From the NCBI GenBank assembly GCA_034433695.1, contig DAOUAK010000111.1:1-39551 (forward strand): a stretch of 39,551 bases of DNA, in the 5' to 3' direction. The translations under genes were made by a program, and so were the position numbers. Positions 31,979-39,551 of the stretch are shown here, in pieces (position 1 is the stretch's first letter; every line of letters starts with the position of its first letter). This stretch comes from JASFBA01 sp034433695. Lineage in GTDB: Bacteria; Chloroflexota; Chloroflexia; DTKN01. The notes beneath the pieces were generated by a model. It saw nothing but the letters and a program-made list of their open reading frames with translations, ran no database searches and was not told where the DNA came from.

Positions 31979-33187
31979 TTACCCCGACGGGCGCACAGGC
32001 GGTCCGATCCGTTCGACGGCCACGGCCAGGCCCGGACCGCCGCTCACGCAGAGGGTGGCCAGGCCCAGGCGCTTGTCATAGGTACGCAGGGCGTGGAGGA
32101 GGGTGACCAGGATGCGGGCCCCGGTGCAACCGGTGGGATGCCCCAGAGCCACCGCACCGCCGTGGACGTTGCGCCGGGAGGGATCCCAGTCCAGTTCCCG
32201 CTCCACCGCCAGCACCTGGGCCGCGAACGCCTCGTTCAGTTCGATCAGGTCGAAATCTTGCAGCCGGAGTCCGGTCCTGGCCAGGAGTTTCCGTGTGGCC
32301 GGGACCGGGCTTAGCCCCATCTCCCGGGGGTGAACGGCCGCGGCGGCATAGCCGATGATGCGGGCCAGAGGGGCGACGCCGAGTTCCCGGGCCCGCTCTT
32401 CCGAGGCGATCACCAGCGCTGCCGCCCCATCGGTGATGCTGGAAGCGTTGCCGGCGGTGATGGTGCCGCCGGGCTTGAAGACCGGGGGCAGCCGGCCCAG
32501 TTTCTCCAGCGAAGTGTCGGCCCGCGGGCGCTCATCCCGCTCGACCAGCGTCGTGCCTCCCTTCTCGGCCGGGGCCTCCACCGGCACCACCTCCTCCCGA
32601 AAGGTCCCGTTCTCCCAGGCGGCCACAGCCTTGCGGTGGCTTTCCAGGGCGAAGCGGTCCTGCTCCTCGCGGGTGATACCGTAGCGTTCGGCCAGGAGTT
32701 CGGCCGTCTCGCCCATGAGCATCCCGGCCAGGGGGCAGAAGTAGCCGTCTCGGTACATCGCGTCCACCAGGGTGTCGTCGCCCAGACGGTAGCCCCAGCG
32801 GGCCTTCAGGAGGAGGTAAGGGATCTGGGACATCTGCTCCACCCCGCCAGCCAGCACCAGGGAGTTTTCCCCGCAGAGGATGGACTGGGCGGCCAGCGTC
32901 ACCGCCTTCAGGCCGCTGGCGCAGGCCTGGTTGACGGTGAAAGCGGGTTTCTCGACCGGGACGCCGCTATGGAAGGCGATCTGCCGGGCGAGGTTGGGGC
33001 CGTTTCCGGCCTGCCGGGCACAGCCGAAGATGACCTCGTCTACCACCTCGGGGGGGAGGCCGGCCCGCTCCAGTGCTGCCCGGGCCACAACCGTGCCCAG
33101 ACGCGCCGCCGATACATCCCTCAGCGCCCCGCCAAAGTTGCCGATCGGCGTGCGCACCGCCGCCAGGATGACCACGTCCTTACCCAT
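31979..33187 (-). CDS. Thiolase (acetyl-CoA acetyltransferase)
   Basis: The 402-residue enzyme makes or cleaves 3-oxoacyl-CoA. The nucleophile is in NQACASGLKA (C89), the His motif in NVHGGAVALGHPTGCTGAR, the asparagine motif is NEAFA, and the second cysteine is in CVSGGPG; the more usual form there is C-x-GGG-x-G, so one Gly is Ser. Length is typical. The ATG has AGGAGG ahead of it; a longer ORF adds 27 low-complexity residues. It is the last gene of a - strand operon with an Lrp regulator and CoA-transferase subunits, which fits the breakdown of a 3-oxoacid through its CoA ester to acetyl-CoA. Direction and substrate are inferred. Confidence 0.93.
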   Translation of the reverse strand: MGKDVVILAAVRTPIGNFGGALRDVSAARLGTVVARAALERAGLPPEVVDEVIFGCARQAGNGPNLARQIAFHSGVPVEKPAFTVNQACASGLKAVTLAAQSILCGENSLVLAGGVEQMSQIPYLLLKARWGYRLGDDTLVDAMYRDGYFCPLAGMLMGETAELLAERYGITREEQDRFALESHRKAVAAWENGTFREEVVPVEAPAEKGGTTLVERDERPRADTSLEKLGRLPPVFKPGGTITAGNASSITDGAAALVIASEERARELGVAPLARIIGYAAAAVHPREMGLSPVPATRKLLARTGLRLQDFDLIELNEAFAAQVLAVERELDWDPSRRNVHGGAVALGHPTGCTGARILVTLLHALRTYDKRLGLATLCVSGGPGLAVAVERIGPPVRPSG

Positions 33188-33224
33188 CGCAAGACCTCCT
33201 GTGGAGAACGGTCGGCTTCGGCCA

Positions 33225-33248
33225 CCGGGGTGGCGCAGGGCACCCCGG
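33225..33248. terminator. Hairpin between the CoA-transferase and thiolase genes
   Basis: CCGGGGTG at 33225-33232 and CACCCCGG at 33241-33248 are perfect 8-bp arms with an 8-base loop. No T tract follows on either strand. It could lower expression of the downstream thiolase or protect the upstream mRNA. Confidence 0.35.
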
Positions 33249-33313
33249 ATGATTCCGCCGCCGAGCATAGGGAGACGTCTACATCGGTGTAGCGCAGGTG
33301 TCCTCGGGCGACC

Positions 33314-34075
33314 TCAGCGCCTGTAGATTCCCTGCGGGTCCAGTTCCTCCCGCAGGATACGCAGTTCTTCCGCCGTGGGCGGCTCGGTTGTGCCCAGGTC
33401 GGGAGATAGGCGCACTTCCCAGCCGACGGTGGCCTGCACCTCCTCCAGCGTTACGCCGGGGTGGAGGCGTTCCAGCACCATCTCGCCGCCCTCAAAGCCC
33501 AGAAGACATTTATCGGTGATGACGCGCTCCGGCCCCCGGCCGGGCATTCCCAGGGCGGCCCGTTCGCCCTTCCCCCCCAGGTGGCCGGGGCTGGTGAGAA
33601 AGTCGAGCCGGTCTACGAAAGAGCGTCGGCTCAGGGGCATCATGATGAACACGCGGCCGACGTTGATGGCGATCTCGCAGGCCCCTCCGCTGCCGGGCAG
33701 ACGCACCCGGGGATGGGCATAGTCGCCGATCACGGTGGTGTTCAGGTTACCGAAGCGGTCCACCTGCGCCCCGGAAAGGAGCGCCACCTCCAGCCGGCCG
33801 CCCTGGAGATACAGCCCGAAGAGGTCCGCCTGGGAGCAGACCATGGTGGCTCCGCTCACCAGGGCGGGATCGCCGATGGAAAGCGGCATCCGGGCCGGCC
33901 GGGCCCCAAAGACCCCACTCTCATAGATCAGTTCCAGTTGCGGTGCTACCGTCCGCCGGGCCAGGTTACAGGCGATGTTCGGCGGACCCACCCCGACAAA
34001 GACGGTGCGCACTCCGGCCAGCGCCCGCGCCGCCGCCACGATCATCATCTCCGTAGGGGAATATTCCACGGACAT
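33314..34075 (-). CDS. CoA-transferase subunit B (family I, glutaconate CoA-transferase-like)
   Basis: The 253-residue subunit carries the catalytic Glu of family I CoA-transferases in LIYESGVFGA (E52). Other segments are FVGVGPPNIACNLARR and SGAQVDRFGNLNTTVIGD. Family I enzymes move CoA between acyl-CoA and a free acid through a glutamyl-CoA intermediate. The ATG at 34075 has GGAGG four bases ahead and lies 11 bases after the end of the A subunit; a longer ORF begins 44 codons upstream inside the A-subunit gene and is rejected. The pair is closest in style to the GctAB/IpdAB group, from memory; the substrate is unknown. Confidence 0.9.
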   Translation of the reverse strand: MSVEYSPTEMMIVAAARALAGVRTVFVGVGPPNIACNLARRTVAPQLELIYESGVFGARPARMPLSIGDPALVSGATMVCSQADLFGLYLQGGRLEVALLSGAQVDRFGNLNTTVIGDYAHPRVRLPGSGGACEIAINVGRVFIMMPLSRRSFVDRLDFLTSPGHLGGKGERAALGMPGRGPERVITDKCLLGFEGGEMVLERLHPGVTLEEVQATVGWEVRLSPDLGTTEPPTAEELRILREELDPQGIYRR

Positions 34076-34086
34076 CCACCTCCGTT

Positions 34087-34998
34087 TCAGCGGTAGGCCC
34101 CATAGTTCACGGCCCCCGACCGGGCTTCTCCCGGTTGCAAACGCTCCCAAACCGCGGGCCCCATCTTCTTCACATAGGCCGCCCGGTCCGGCAGGCCGTA
34201 GACCCACTCCTCCAGCCAGGCCCGGGTCCCGGCCTCATCCCGGCTCACTTCGTCCCAGCGCAGGTAGAAGGCGTTATCGCGGTCGTAATAGCCCTGGACG
34301 TAGGAGGGATGGGCCCCATACGGTTCGCACACCACCGCGTCCACGATCAGACCGGGGATCAGGGTGCGGTTGGGATCGGCCCGGATGACCTCTTCATCGA
34401 CCACTTCCTCCACCACGACGATGACATGCCGGGCGGCGAAAGCCGCCTCCTTCTGCACGCCCAGGAGGCCCCAGAGTTGTGTGTTCCCGTGGATGTCGGC
34501 CCGCTGGGCGTGGAGGATGGCCACGTCGGGGTTGAGCGGCGGGACGGTGGCGATTTCTTCCTCCCCGTAGGGGCTTTTCAGGAAGCAGATGCGGGGGTTG
34601 ACCCGGGGCAGGTCGCTCCCCATGTAGGAACGCAGCGGGAAGAAGGGGAGCCTCCAGGCCCCGGCGAGGTACCGCCCCACCATGCCGAAGTGGGAGTACT
34701 CCTCCAGTTCCAGGGGAACGGGGATGCCTTTCTCCACCGCCCGGCGGATGGCGTGGAGCGAGCCGACACCGGGGTTGCCCAGGTAGGAGAAGAGGAGTTT
34801 GCGGGCACAGCCGGCCGCCACCATCTGGTCGTAGATGAGGTCGGGCGTCATCCGGCAGAGGACGAGATCGCGCCGCCCCTGACGGATTATCTCGTGGCCG
34901 GCGGCGAAGGAGATGCAGGCGGTAAAGCCCTCGATGGCCACCGTGTCGCCGTCGTGGACATAGGTGGCGATGGCCTCACGCATGGTGGTCAGTTTCAT
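34087..34998 (-). CDS. CoA-transferase subunit A (family I, glutaconate CoA-transferase-like)
   Basis: The 303-residue partner of the B subunit binds CoA. Typical segments are HDGDTVAIEGFTACISFAAGHEIIRQ near the start, LCRMTPDLIYDQMVAAG, LGNPGVGSLHAIRRAVE, and ADIHGNTQLWG. Two ATG codons are possible (MPMKLTT): the second, at 34998, has GAGAGG six bases ahead, while the first would have no spacing, so the second is chosen. It starts ten bases after the Lrp stop and is followed by the B subunit, so the three genes form one operon with the thiolase. Confidence 0.9.
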   Translation of the reverse strand: MKLTTMREAIATYVHDGDTVAIEGFTACISFAAGHEIIRQGRRDLVLCRMTPDLIYDQMVAAGCARKLLFSYLGNPGVGSLHAIRRAVEKGIPVPLELEEYSHFGMVGRYLAGAWRLPFFPLRSYMGSDLPRVNPRICFLKSPYGEEEIATVPPLNPDVAILHAQRADIHGNTQLWGLLGVQKEAAFAARHVIVVVEEVVDEEVIRADPNRTLIPGLIVDAVVCEPYGAHPSYVQGYYDRDNAFYLRWDEVSRDEAGTRAWLEEWVYGLPDRAAYVKKMGPAVWERLQPGEARSGAVNYGAYR

Positions 34999-35008
34999 CG
35001 GCATCCTC

Positions 35009-35482
35009 TCAGGTGTTGCGCTCGATCTCTTCCGGCGTCTCGCCGGGGGACCAGCGGTAACTCAGTTTATAACTGCGGGTGATCGGGAAGGTTTCGGTGG
35101 AACGGACGCCCGGAATGCGGTGCAGGCGCTGGGTGAGGAGGTCGCTCAGGTGGCGCAGGTCGCGGCAAAAGACCTCCACGAGGAGGTCCCAATCTCCCAG
35201 CGTCATCACCAGGTAACTCACCTCCGGCAGGGCGCTCACCCGGGAGGCCACCTCCTCGACCTGACCCGGCTCGACCCGGATACCGATGAGCGCCGGGGCA
35301 TGGAAACCGAGGGCATAGGGGTCTGCGATGGCCACCGTGCGCACAATGCCCTGCCGAACCAGGTTGCGGTAACGGCTGCGGACGGTCGTCTCCGACACCC
35401 CGGCCCTTCGGGCGATCTCGGTGAAGGGGGTGCGCCCATCGGCCTGGAGCGTCCGCAGAATCAGGCGGTCGAGATCGTCCAC
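35009..35482 (-). CDS. Lrp/AsnC-family transcriptional regulator
   Basis: The 157-residue protein has the full Lrp/AsnC layout: an N-terminal helix-turn-helix (LDRLILRTLQADGRTPFTEIARRAGVSETTVRSRYRNLVRQGIV) and a C-terminal RAM ligand-binding domain (ALIGIRVEPGQVEEVASRV, VSYLVMTLGDWDLLVEVFC). The GTG at 35482 is chosen because GGAGG lies six bases upstream and this gives the usual length; the longer ORF to 35947 overlaps the divergent methyltransferase gene. It leads the CoA-transferase/thiolase operon and faces the methyltransferase/amidohydrolase operon, so it may control both in response to an amino acid or its derivative. Confidence 0.92.
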   Translation of the reverse strand: MDDLDRLILRTLQADGRTPFTEIARRAGVSETTVRSRYRNLVRQGIVRTVAIADPYALGFHAPALIGIRVEPGQVEEVASRVSALPEVSYLVMTLGDWDLLVEVFCRDLRHLSDLLTQRLHRIPGVRSTETFPITRSYKLSYRWSPGETPEEIERNT

Positions 35483-35512
35483 CGCTTTCCTCCCGTTGGT
35501 TTGTATATCAAC

Positions 35513-35548
35513 ATTTCGACCCCATTTTAGCACACATTTCGTCCCATT
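35513..35548. promoter_or_regulatory. Candidate Lrp operator: direct repeats over the lrp promoter
   Basis: ATTTCGACCCCATT starts at 35513 and ATTTCGTCCCATT at 35536. The copies are 23 bp apart, about two helical turns, and cover the -10 box and spacer of the lrp promoter. This fits autorepression by an Lrp-type octamer; the assignment to this regulator is inferred. Confidence 0.45.
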
Positions 35549-35552
35549 GCAA
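35524..35552 (-). promoter_or_regulatory. Promoter of the lrp/CoA-transferase/thiolase operon
   Basis: On the - strand TTGCAA (35552-35547), a 17-bp spacer and TAAAAT (35529-35524). Confidence 0.7.
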
Positions 35553-35574
35553 GGACTAAACTTTGTTTTTCGGT

Positions 35575-35603
35575 TTGACAGCCGGCCTGTTCTATGATAT
35601 GCT
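35575..35603 (+). promoter_or_regulatory. Promoter of the methyltransferase/amidohydrolase operon
   Basis: TTGACA at 35575-35580, a 17-bp spacer and TATGCT at 35598-35603. Its -35 box is only 22 bp from that of the divergent lrp promoter. Confidence 0.7.
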
Positions 35604-35654
35604 TTTCTCGCCGGTTTGTTCTCGATAGCGGGGGCAAGGCCCCGGGAGGAGATG

Positions 35655-37097
35655 ATGGCCGGCCGTATCGCTTCCATCACCAACCCTCGCCTGCGTCTGG
35701 ACATCCTCAGCCCGGAGGAGGTCCGACGCATCCATACGGCCACCCTCGATGTGATCGAGACGGTGGGGGTGCGCTTTCCTTCGGAAAAGGCCCTCGACCT
35801 GTGGGAAGCGCACGGGGCCCGTGTAGACCGGAAGACGATGGTGGTGCGCGTCCCAGGCCATCGGATCGAGGAGGCACTCCGTGCGGCCCCGCCCGTGTAC
35901 ACCCTGGCCGCCCGCAATCCCGAGCAGGACCTCCCGCTGGACGGCAACCACGTCTATGTGGGCACCGACGGCTGCGGCGTGGAGGTGATCGAACTGGAGA
36001 CGGGAAAGCGCCGGCGCTCCTGCCTCCGGGACGTGGCCGATATTGCCCGCCTGGTCGATGCCCTGGAGGAGGTGGCTTTCCACTGGGTCCCCGTCTCGGC
36101 CCAGGACTGCCCGGCGGAGAAGCGCGGCCTCTACGAGATCCGGGCCATCTGGACCAATTCGACCAAGCACGTGCAGACGGAAAGCATCTACTCCGAGCGG
36201 GAGGCCCGGGCCGCTGTGGCGATGGCCGAGGCTATCGCCGGCGGGAAAGAGGCCCTGCGCCGGCGCCCTCCCCTTTCGATCATGGAGTGCACCGTTTCGC
36301 CCCTGGGGCAGGACGGGGGGAGCGTCGAGGCGGCCCTGGTTGCGGCGGAGGCCGGCCTGCCGGTGGGCTTTATGACCATGGCCTCCTGCGTCTCCACCGG
36401 CCCGGCCACCATGGCCGGGACGCTCGTCGTCGGCAACGCCGAGGTCCTGAGCGCCCTGGCCCTGGTGGAACTGACCTATCCGGGGACGCCCGTCTTTTAT
36501 GCCGCTGCCCAGACGGCCATGGACCTGCGCACCGGCGCCTATACCGGCGGCGGCCCGGAAGACTTCCTCTTCGGTGCGGCCACCAACCTCCTGGCCGATT
36601 TCTACCGAATTCCGCTCTCGATGGGCTCTTTTGCCACCGGAGCCAAGGAGCCGAACTGGCAGGCCGGGATCGAAAACAGCCTCTCCACCCTGATGGCCTC
36701 TCTCACCCTGTCGGACATGCTCCTGGGGGTGGGCCTCCTCCACGGCAGCCGCATCTGGTCCTACGAGCAGGCTCTGATGGACGCCGAGATCTTCCGCATC
36801 GTCCGCCGGATGATGGCGGGCATCGTCGTGGACGAAGAGACGCTGGCCCTGGAGGCCATCCGCGAGGTCGGGCCCGGCGGCAACTTTCTCACCCACCCTC
36901 ACACCCGCCGGCACCTTTCCGACCTCTGGGTGCCCACCCTGATGGACCGGCGGCCCTACGAGGAGTGGGAGAGGAAGCGGGACGGGGCCCGCGACTGGGC
37001 CGCAGCCCGGGCACGGGAAATTCTCTCTACCCACCGGCCGGAGCCGCTGGATGAACGTCTGGCCGCCGAACTCGACCGAATCATTGCCCTGGCGTGA
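35655..37097 (+). CDS. MttB-superfamily (trimethylamine methyltransferase-like) protein, non-pyrrolysine type
   Basis: The 480-residue TIM-barrel protein belongs to the MttB superfamily, in which members move a methyl group from a quaternary or tertiary amine to a corrinoid protein. Recognisable parts are LSPEEVRRIHTATLDVIETVGVRF at the start, the YVGTDGCGVEV and PPLSIMECTVSPLGQDGGSVEAAL segments, and TGGGPEDFLFGAATNLLADFYRIPL. There is no in-frame TAG, so it is of the non-Pyl class, like MtgB-type betaine methyltransferases. No corrinoid protein is next to it, so the cofactor partner is unknown. The ATG at 35655 is favoured over the one at 35652 because GGAGG is better spaced. The stop is eight bases ahead of the amidohydrolase start. 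Confidence 0.9.
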   Translation: MAGRIASITNPRLRLDILSPEEVRRIHTATLDVIETVGVRFPSEKALDLWEAHGARVDRKTMVVRVPGHRIEEALRAAPPVYTLAARNPEQDLPLDGNHVYVGTDGCGVEVIELETGKRRRSCLRDVADIARLVDALEEVAFHWVPVSAQDCPAEKRGLYEIRAIWTNSTKHVQTESIYSEREARAAVAMAEAIAGGKEALRRRPPLSIMECTVSPLGQDGGSVEAALVAAEAGLPVGFMTMASCVSTGPATMAGTLVVGNAEVLSALALVELTYPGTPVFYAAAQTAMDLRTGAYTGGGPEDFLFGAATNLLADFYRIPLSMGSFATGAKEPNWQAGIENSLSTLMASLTLSDMLLGVGLLHGSRIWSYEQALMDAEIFRIVRRMMAGIVVDEETLALEAIREVGPGGNFLTHPHTRRHLSDLWVPTLMDRRPYEEWERKRDGARDWAAARAREILSTHRPEPLDERLAAELDRIIALA

Positions 37098-37105
37098 GGT
37101 GTGCG

Positions 37106-38788
37106 ATGAGCGAGACGTCCCTGGAACTGGTCCTTTCCAAAGGCCGCATCGTGGACGGCTGCGGCAACCCCTGGTACCGGGGCGATGTAGGTATCCGCCG
37201 CGGCCGCATCGCCTGCATCGCCCCACCCGGGGTGCTGCGCGGCCGGAGGACGATTGACATAGGGGACCGCTACATCGCTCCCGGCTTCGTGGACATCCAC
37301 ACCCACTCCGACCTTTCCATCCTGGTCAACCGCCGGGCGGAGAGCGTGGTGCGCCAGGGCGTGACCACCGAGGTTCTGGGCAACTGCGGGATGTCGCCGG
37401 CCCCGGTGACGGAGGAGCATCTGGACGACTTCCGCCACTTCTGGGGGCGCATCGCCGACGCGCCCGGAGTGACCTGGCGCTGGCGCACCTTTGCGCAGTA
37501 CCTGCGGGAACTGGAGCGGGGGGGTCTGGCTATCAACGTGGCCTCCCTGGCCGGCCACGGGGCGCTTCGCCTGGCGGTGATGGGCTGGGAGGAACGCGCC
37601 CCCACGCCGGAGGAACTCGCCCGGATGCAGGGTCTCCTGGAGGAGGCGCTTCAGGCCGGGGCCTTTGGCCTCTCCACCGGTCTGGTCTACCCGCCGGGAT
37701 GTTTTGCCGAGACGGAGGAGATCGTCGCCCTCTGCCGGGTCGTGGCCCGCTACGGTGGCCTTTACGCCTCGCACATCCGTGGGGAGCGGGAGACGATTCT
37801 GGAGGCGGTGGCCGAGGCCATCGAGATCGGCCGGCGGGCCGGCCTGCCGGTGCAGATTTCTCACAACGCCCCCAAGTACGGCGCCCCATACGATGCCACG
37901 GCCAACCTGCGCCTGGTGGAGGAGGCCCGTGCCCGTGGCCAGGACGTCACGGTGGATAACGATGTGCATACCGACCTGGGGCCGGCCCTGGCCGATGCCC
38001 TGCCGCAATACCTTCACGAGCACAGCGACGAAGAACTGGCCGCCCTTCTGAGCGATCCGGAGGCCCGCCGACGGATTCGCCGGGAGATCATCGAGGAAAA
38101 GCGCCCGGCCTTTGGCCCGGCCGGCCTCCTCCGCCACGGCCGCTGGGACCGCATCACCGTCTTCCAGGCGCCCCACACCCCCGAGGCCATCGGCCGGACC
38201 ATCGCCGCCCTGGCCGAGGCACGCCACCAGGACCCCTTTGATACCTACTTTGACCTGATCGTGGCCAACGGCAGCCAGGCCCAGGCCCTCTTCGATTACA
38301 TTGACGAGGCCAACATCCGCCTCCTCCTCCGCCATCCGGTGGTGATGATCGTCTCCGACGGCCAGGTGCTGGCCCCTTACGGCTTCTTGAACGATCCTCC
38401 CCCCTACAGCCCCTGTTCCTACGGCGAGTTCCCCGGCGTCCTGGAACGCTACGTCCGGGAAAACCCGGTGCTGACGCTGGAGGAGGCCGTCCGCAAGATG
38501 ACCTCCTTCCCGGCCCAGCGCTTCGGTCTGCACGACCGCGGCGTGCTGCGCCCCGGTGCCCGGGCCGATATCGTCGTCTTCGACCTGGAGCGCGTCCGCG
38601 ACCGGGCCACCAACCTGTTTCCCCATCCCTATCCCTTTGCAAACTACCCCCACCGCTATCCCGAAGGTATAGATTACGTTCTGGTCAACGGCGTGGTAGT
38701 GGTGGAGGCAGGCGAACATACCGGCGCCATGCCCGGACGGGTGTTGCGACACCGGTCCGGTGGTCTCGGAAAAGGCGAAAGGAGGTGA
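37106..38788 (+). CDS. N-acyl-D-amino-acid deacylase-type amidohydrolase
   Basis: The 560-residue enzyme hydrolyses an amide bond with a zinc site. The first metal motif is HTHSD (H65, H67), and the D-aminoacylase Cys is in LGNCGMSPAP (C94). ASHIRGE and QISHNAPKYG follow, and the catalytic Asp region is VVMIVSDGQ. The C-terminus has the small beta domain (GVLRPGARADIVVFDLE...VLVNGVVVVEAG). Members remove acyl groups from N-acyl-D-amino acids or related amides; the true substrate here is not known. The ATG is preceded by GAGG; an in-frame GTG four codons earlier overlaps the methyltransferase stop. It is in one operon with the MttB-like gene and the C45 gene. Confidence 0.9.
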   Translation: MSETSLELVLSKGRIVDGCGNPWYRGDVGIRRGRIACIAPPGVLRGRRTIDIGDRYIAPGFVDIHTHSDLSILVNRRAESVVRQGVTTEVLGNCGMSPAPVTEEHLDDFRHFWGRIADAPGVTWRWRTFAQYLRELERGGLAINVASLAGHGALRLAVMGWEERAPTPEELARMQGLLEEALQAGAFGLSTGLVYPPGCFAETEEIVALCRVVARYGGLYASHIRGERETILEAVAEAIEIGRRAGLPVQISHNAPKYGAPYDATANLRLVEEARARGQDVTVDNDVHTDLGPALADALPQYLHEHSDEELAALLSDPEARRRIRREIIEEKRPAFGPAGLLRHGRWDRITVFQAPHTPEAIGRTIAALAEARHQDPFDTYFDLIVANGSQAQALFDYIDEANIRLLLRHPVVMIVSDGQVLAPYGFLNDPPPYSPCSYGEFPGVLERYVRENPVLTLEEAVRKMTSFPAQRFGLHDRGVLRPGARADIVVFDLERVRDRATNLFPHPYPFANYPHRYPEGIDYVLVNGVVVVEAGEHTGAMPGRVLRHRSGGLGKGERR

Positions 38789-38792
38789 GACG

Positions 38793-39551
38793 ATGTCGGA
38801 GAAGACCATTCCGTTCCTCAAGGTCAGCGGCGATTACCGTGAGGTGGGCCGGCAGATCGGCGAGCGGATGCGGCCCATGTTGAAACGGGTCCTCGGCTGG
38901 ATGCATTCCGCCCTGCCGCCCGGGGTCACCTGGAACGACATGCTCCTGAAGGGCCGGCTCTGCCTGGCCCACAGCCGCAGCGTCTATCCCCATTTTGTGG
39001 AAGAACTGGAGGGCATCGCCGAAGGAGCCGACCTGCCCTTTGAGGAGGTCTTCCTGGGCGTGTGCGAGGAACTATGGGAGCCGGCGGCCTGGCAGGCAGA
39101 GGGGGTCTCTCCCCTCCTGCGGGGCTGCACCGATTTTGCTGCCCGTGGGCCGGCCACCGTGGACGGCTCGACCCTGATCGCCCACACCAACGACACCTCG
39201 CCCGAAGCCGAAGACTACCTGGCCATTTTGCAGGTACAGGCCGGGGATGACCTCGAGTTCCTGGGCGTTACCATCGGTGGGCTGGGCTTCAGCGCCGGCT
39301 TCAACGCCGCCGGCATCAGTATGACCGGCAACGCCGTTTCCTGCCGGGACATCCGCCCCGGCGTGCCCCGTCTGCTGATCGCCCGGGCAATCCTGGCGGC
39401 CAGGCGCCTGGGAGACGCGATGGATGCCTGCCTTTTGCCGCTCCGGGCCTCTAACTACAACAACGTCATCGCCGATCCCAACGGCGAAATCTACTGCATG
39501 GAGGGTTCGGCCACCGACTGCGAGCCGATCTACATCGAGGGGAACATCATG
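38793..39551 (+). CDS. C45-family Ntn-hydrolase (acyl-CoA:6-APA acyltransferase-like), 3' end missing
   Basis: The frame is open to the window edge (253 codons seen; the family is usually about 350). It begins FLKVSGDYREVGRQIGERMRPML, the N-terminal helix of the C45 group, and has RGCTDFAARG, where autocleavage would free Cys112 as the N-terminal nucleophile. HTNDTSPE and GFSAGFNAAGISMTGNAV follow in the usual order. Members hydrolyse or transfer acyl groups on amines and peptides. The ATG has GGAGGTGAG ahead of it and follows the amidohydrolase stop by four bases, so the two amide-cleaving enzymes are co-expressed. Confidence 0.88.
   Translation, partial: MSEKTIPFLKVSGDYREVGRQIGERMRPMLKRVLGWMHSALPPGVTWNDMLLKGRLCLAHSRSVYPHFVEELEGIAEGADLPFEEVFLGVCEELWEPAAWQAEGVSPLLRGCTDFAARGPATVDGSTLIAHTNDTSPEAEDYLAILQVQAGDDLEFLGVTIGGLGFSAGFNAAGISMTGNAVSCRDIRPGVPRLLIARAILAARRLGDAMDACLLPLRASNYNNVIADPNGEIYCMEGSATDCEPIYIEGNIM

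Noticed and set aside
1..39551. tRNA, rRNA, CRISPR arrays, insertion sequences or prophage genes
   Set aside because: None was found on reading both strands; the only repeats are the palindromic elements and the in-gene repeats described.

Overview
The window is GC-rich and densely coded. Its gene content suggests a member of the Chloroflexota, most likely Anaerolineae-like. The support is the repertoire: multihaem cytochromes with Pro/Thr-rich linkers, a giant SdrD-type surface protein with a short hydrophobic FFPLLVP tail, an EF-G-like factor with DTPGY in place of DTPGH, a DUF1461 membrane protein, an MshA-like glycosyltransferase, and REP-like palindromes in the few non-coding stretches. 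This assignment is an inference; no rRNA or tRNA gene was seen to anchor it.

Left part (1-8040, + strand): after the 3' end of a secreted Ig-like protein comes a five-gene electron-transfer cluster. It encodes a tail-anchored decahaem cytochrome, a Tat-exported four-cluster ferredoxin, an NrfD/HybB quinol-oxidising membrane subunit, a large NapC/NirT-type cytochrome with up to ten haem sites and two extra C-terminal haem domains, and an internally duplicated decahaem lipoprotein. The first three genes overlap and resemble in order the Geobacter CbcSTU menaquinol oxidoreductase type; no molybdopterin subunit is present. Together they could carry electrons from menaquinol to the cell surface. 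The promoter region holds a Rex/CRP-like palindrome and a pair of GGRCA-nn-TGTCC palindromes. The last cytochrome has an in-frame TAG just after its lipobox and is preceded by a structured leader. A strong bidirectional terminator separates it from the convergent giant gene.

Middle part (8043-25627): a 2128-residue surface protein with eight SdrD-like repeats (- strand) is divergent from an XRE-cupin regulator through back-to-back promoters. It is followed on the + strand by an EF-G-like GTPase with a structured leader, an orphan hypC, and a 1319-residue polytopic protein that is a tandem fusion of two GT-C/YfhO-like modules. A CPBP protease and a small secreted protein run on the - strand. 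A repeat-rich, gene-poor stretch (23.3-24.9 kb) holds a 114-bp direct repeat, a REP-like palindrome and a probable pseudogene. A DUF1461 membrane protein follows.

Right part (25633-39551): on the - strand are an SLC13-type transporter with two TrkA-C domains, RtcA, a GT4 glycosyltransferase, a BioF2-like GNAT acyltransferase and a PNPOx-like protein. Next is a - strand operon of an Lrp/AsnC regulator, a two-subunit CoA-transferase and a thiolase. Divergent from it, through paired promoters with a candidate Lrp operator, is a + strand operon of an MttB-superfamily methyltransferase, a D-aminoacylase-type amidohydrolase and a C45 Ntn-hydrolase that runs off the window. This last region looks like a catabolic island for N-acylated and/or methylated amines whose carbon is activated as CoA thioesters; the exact substrate is not visible.
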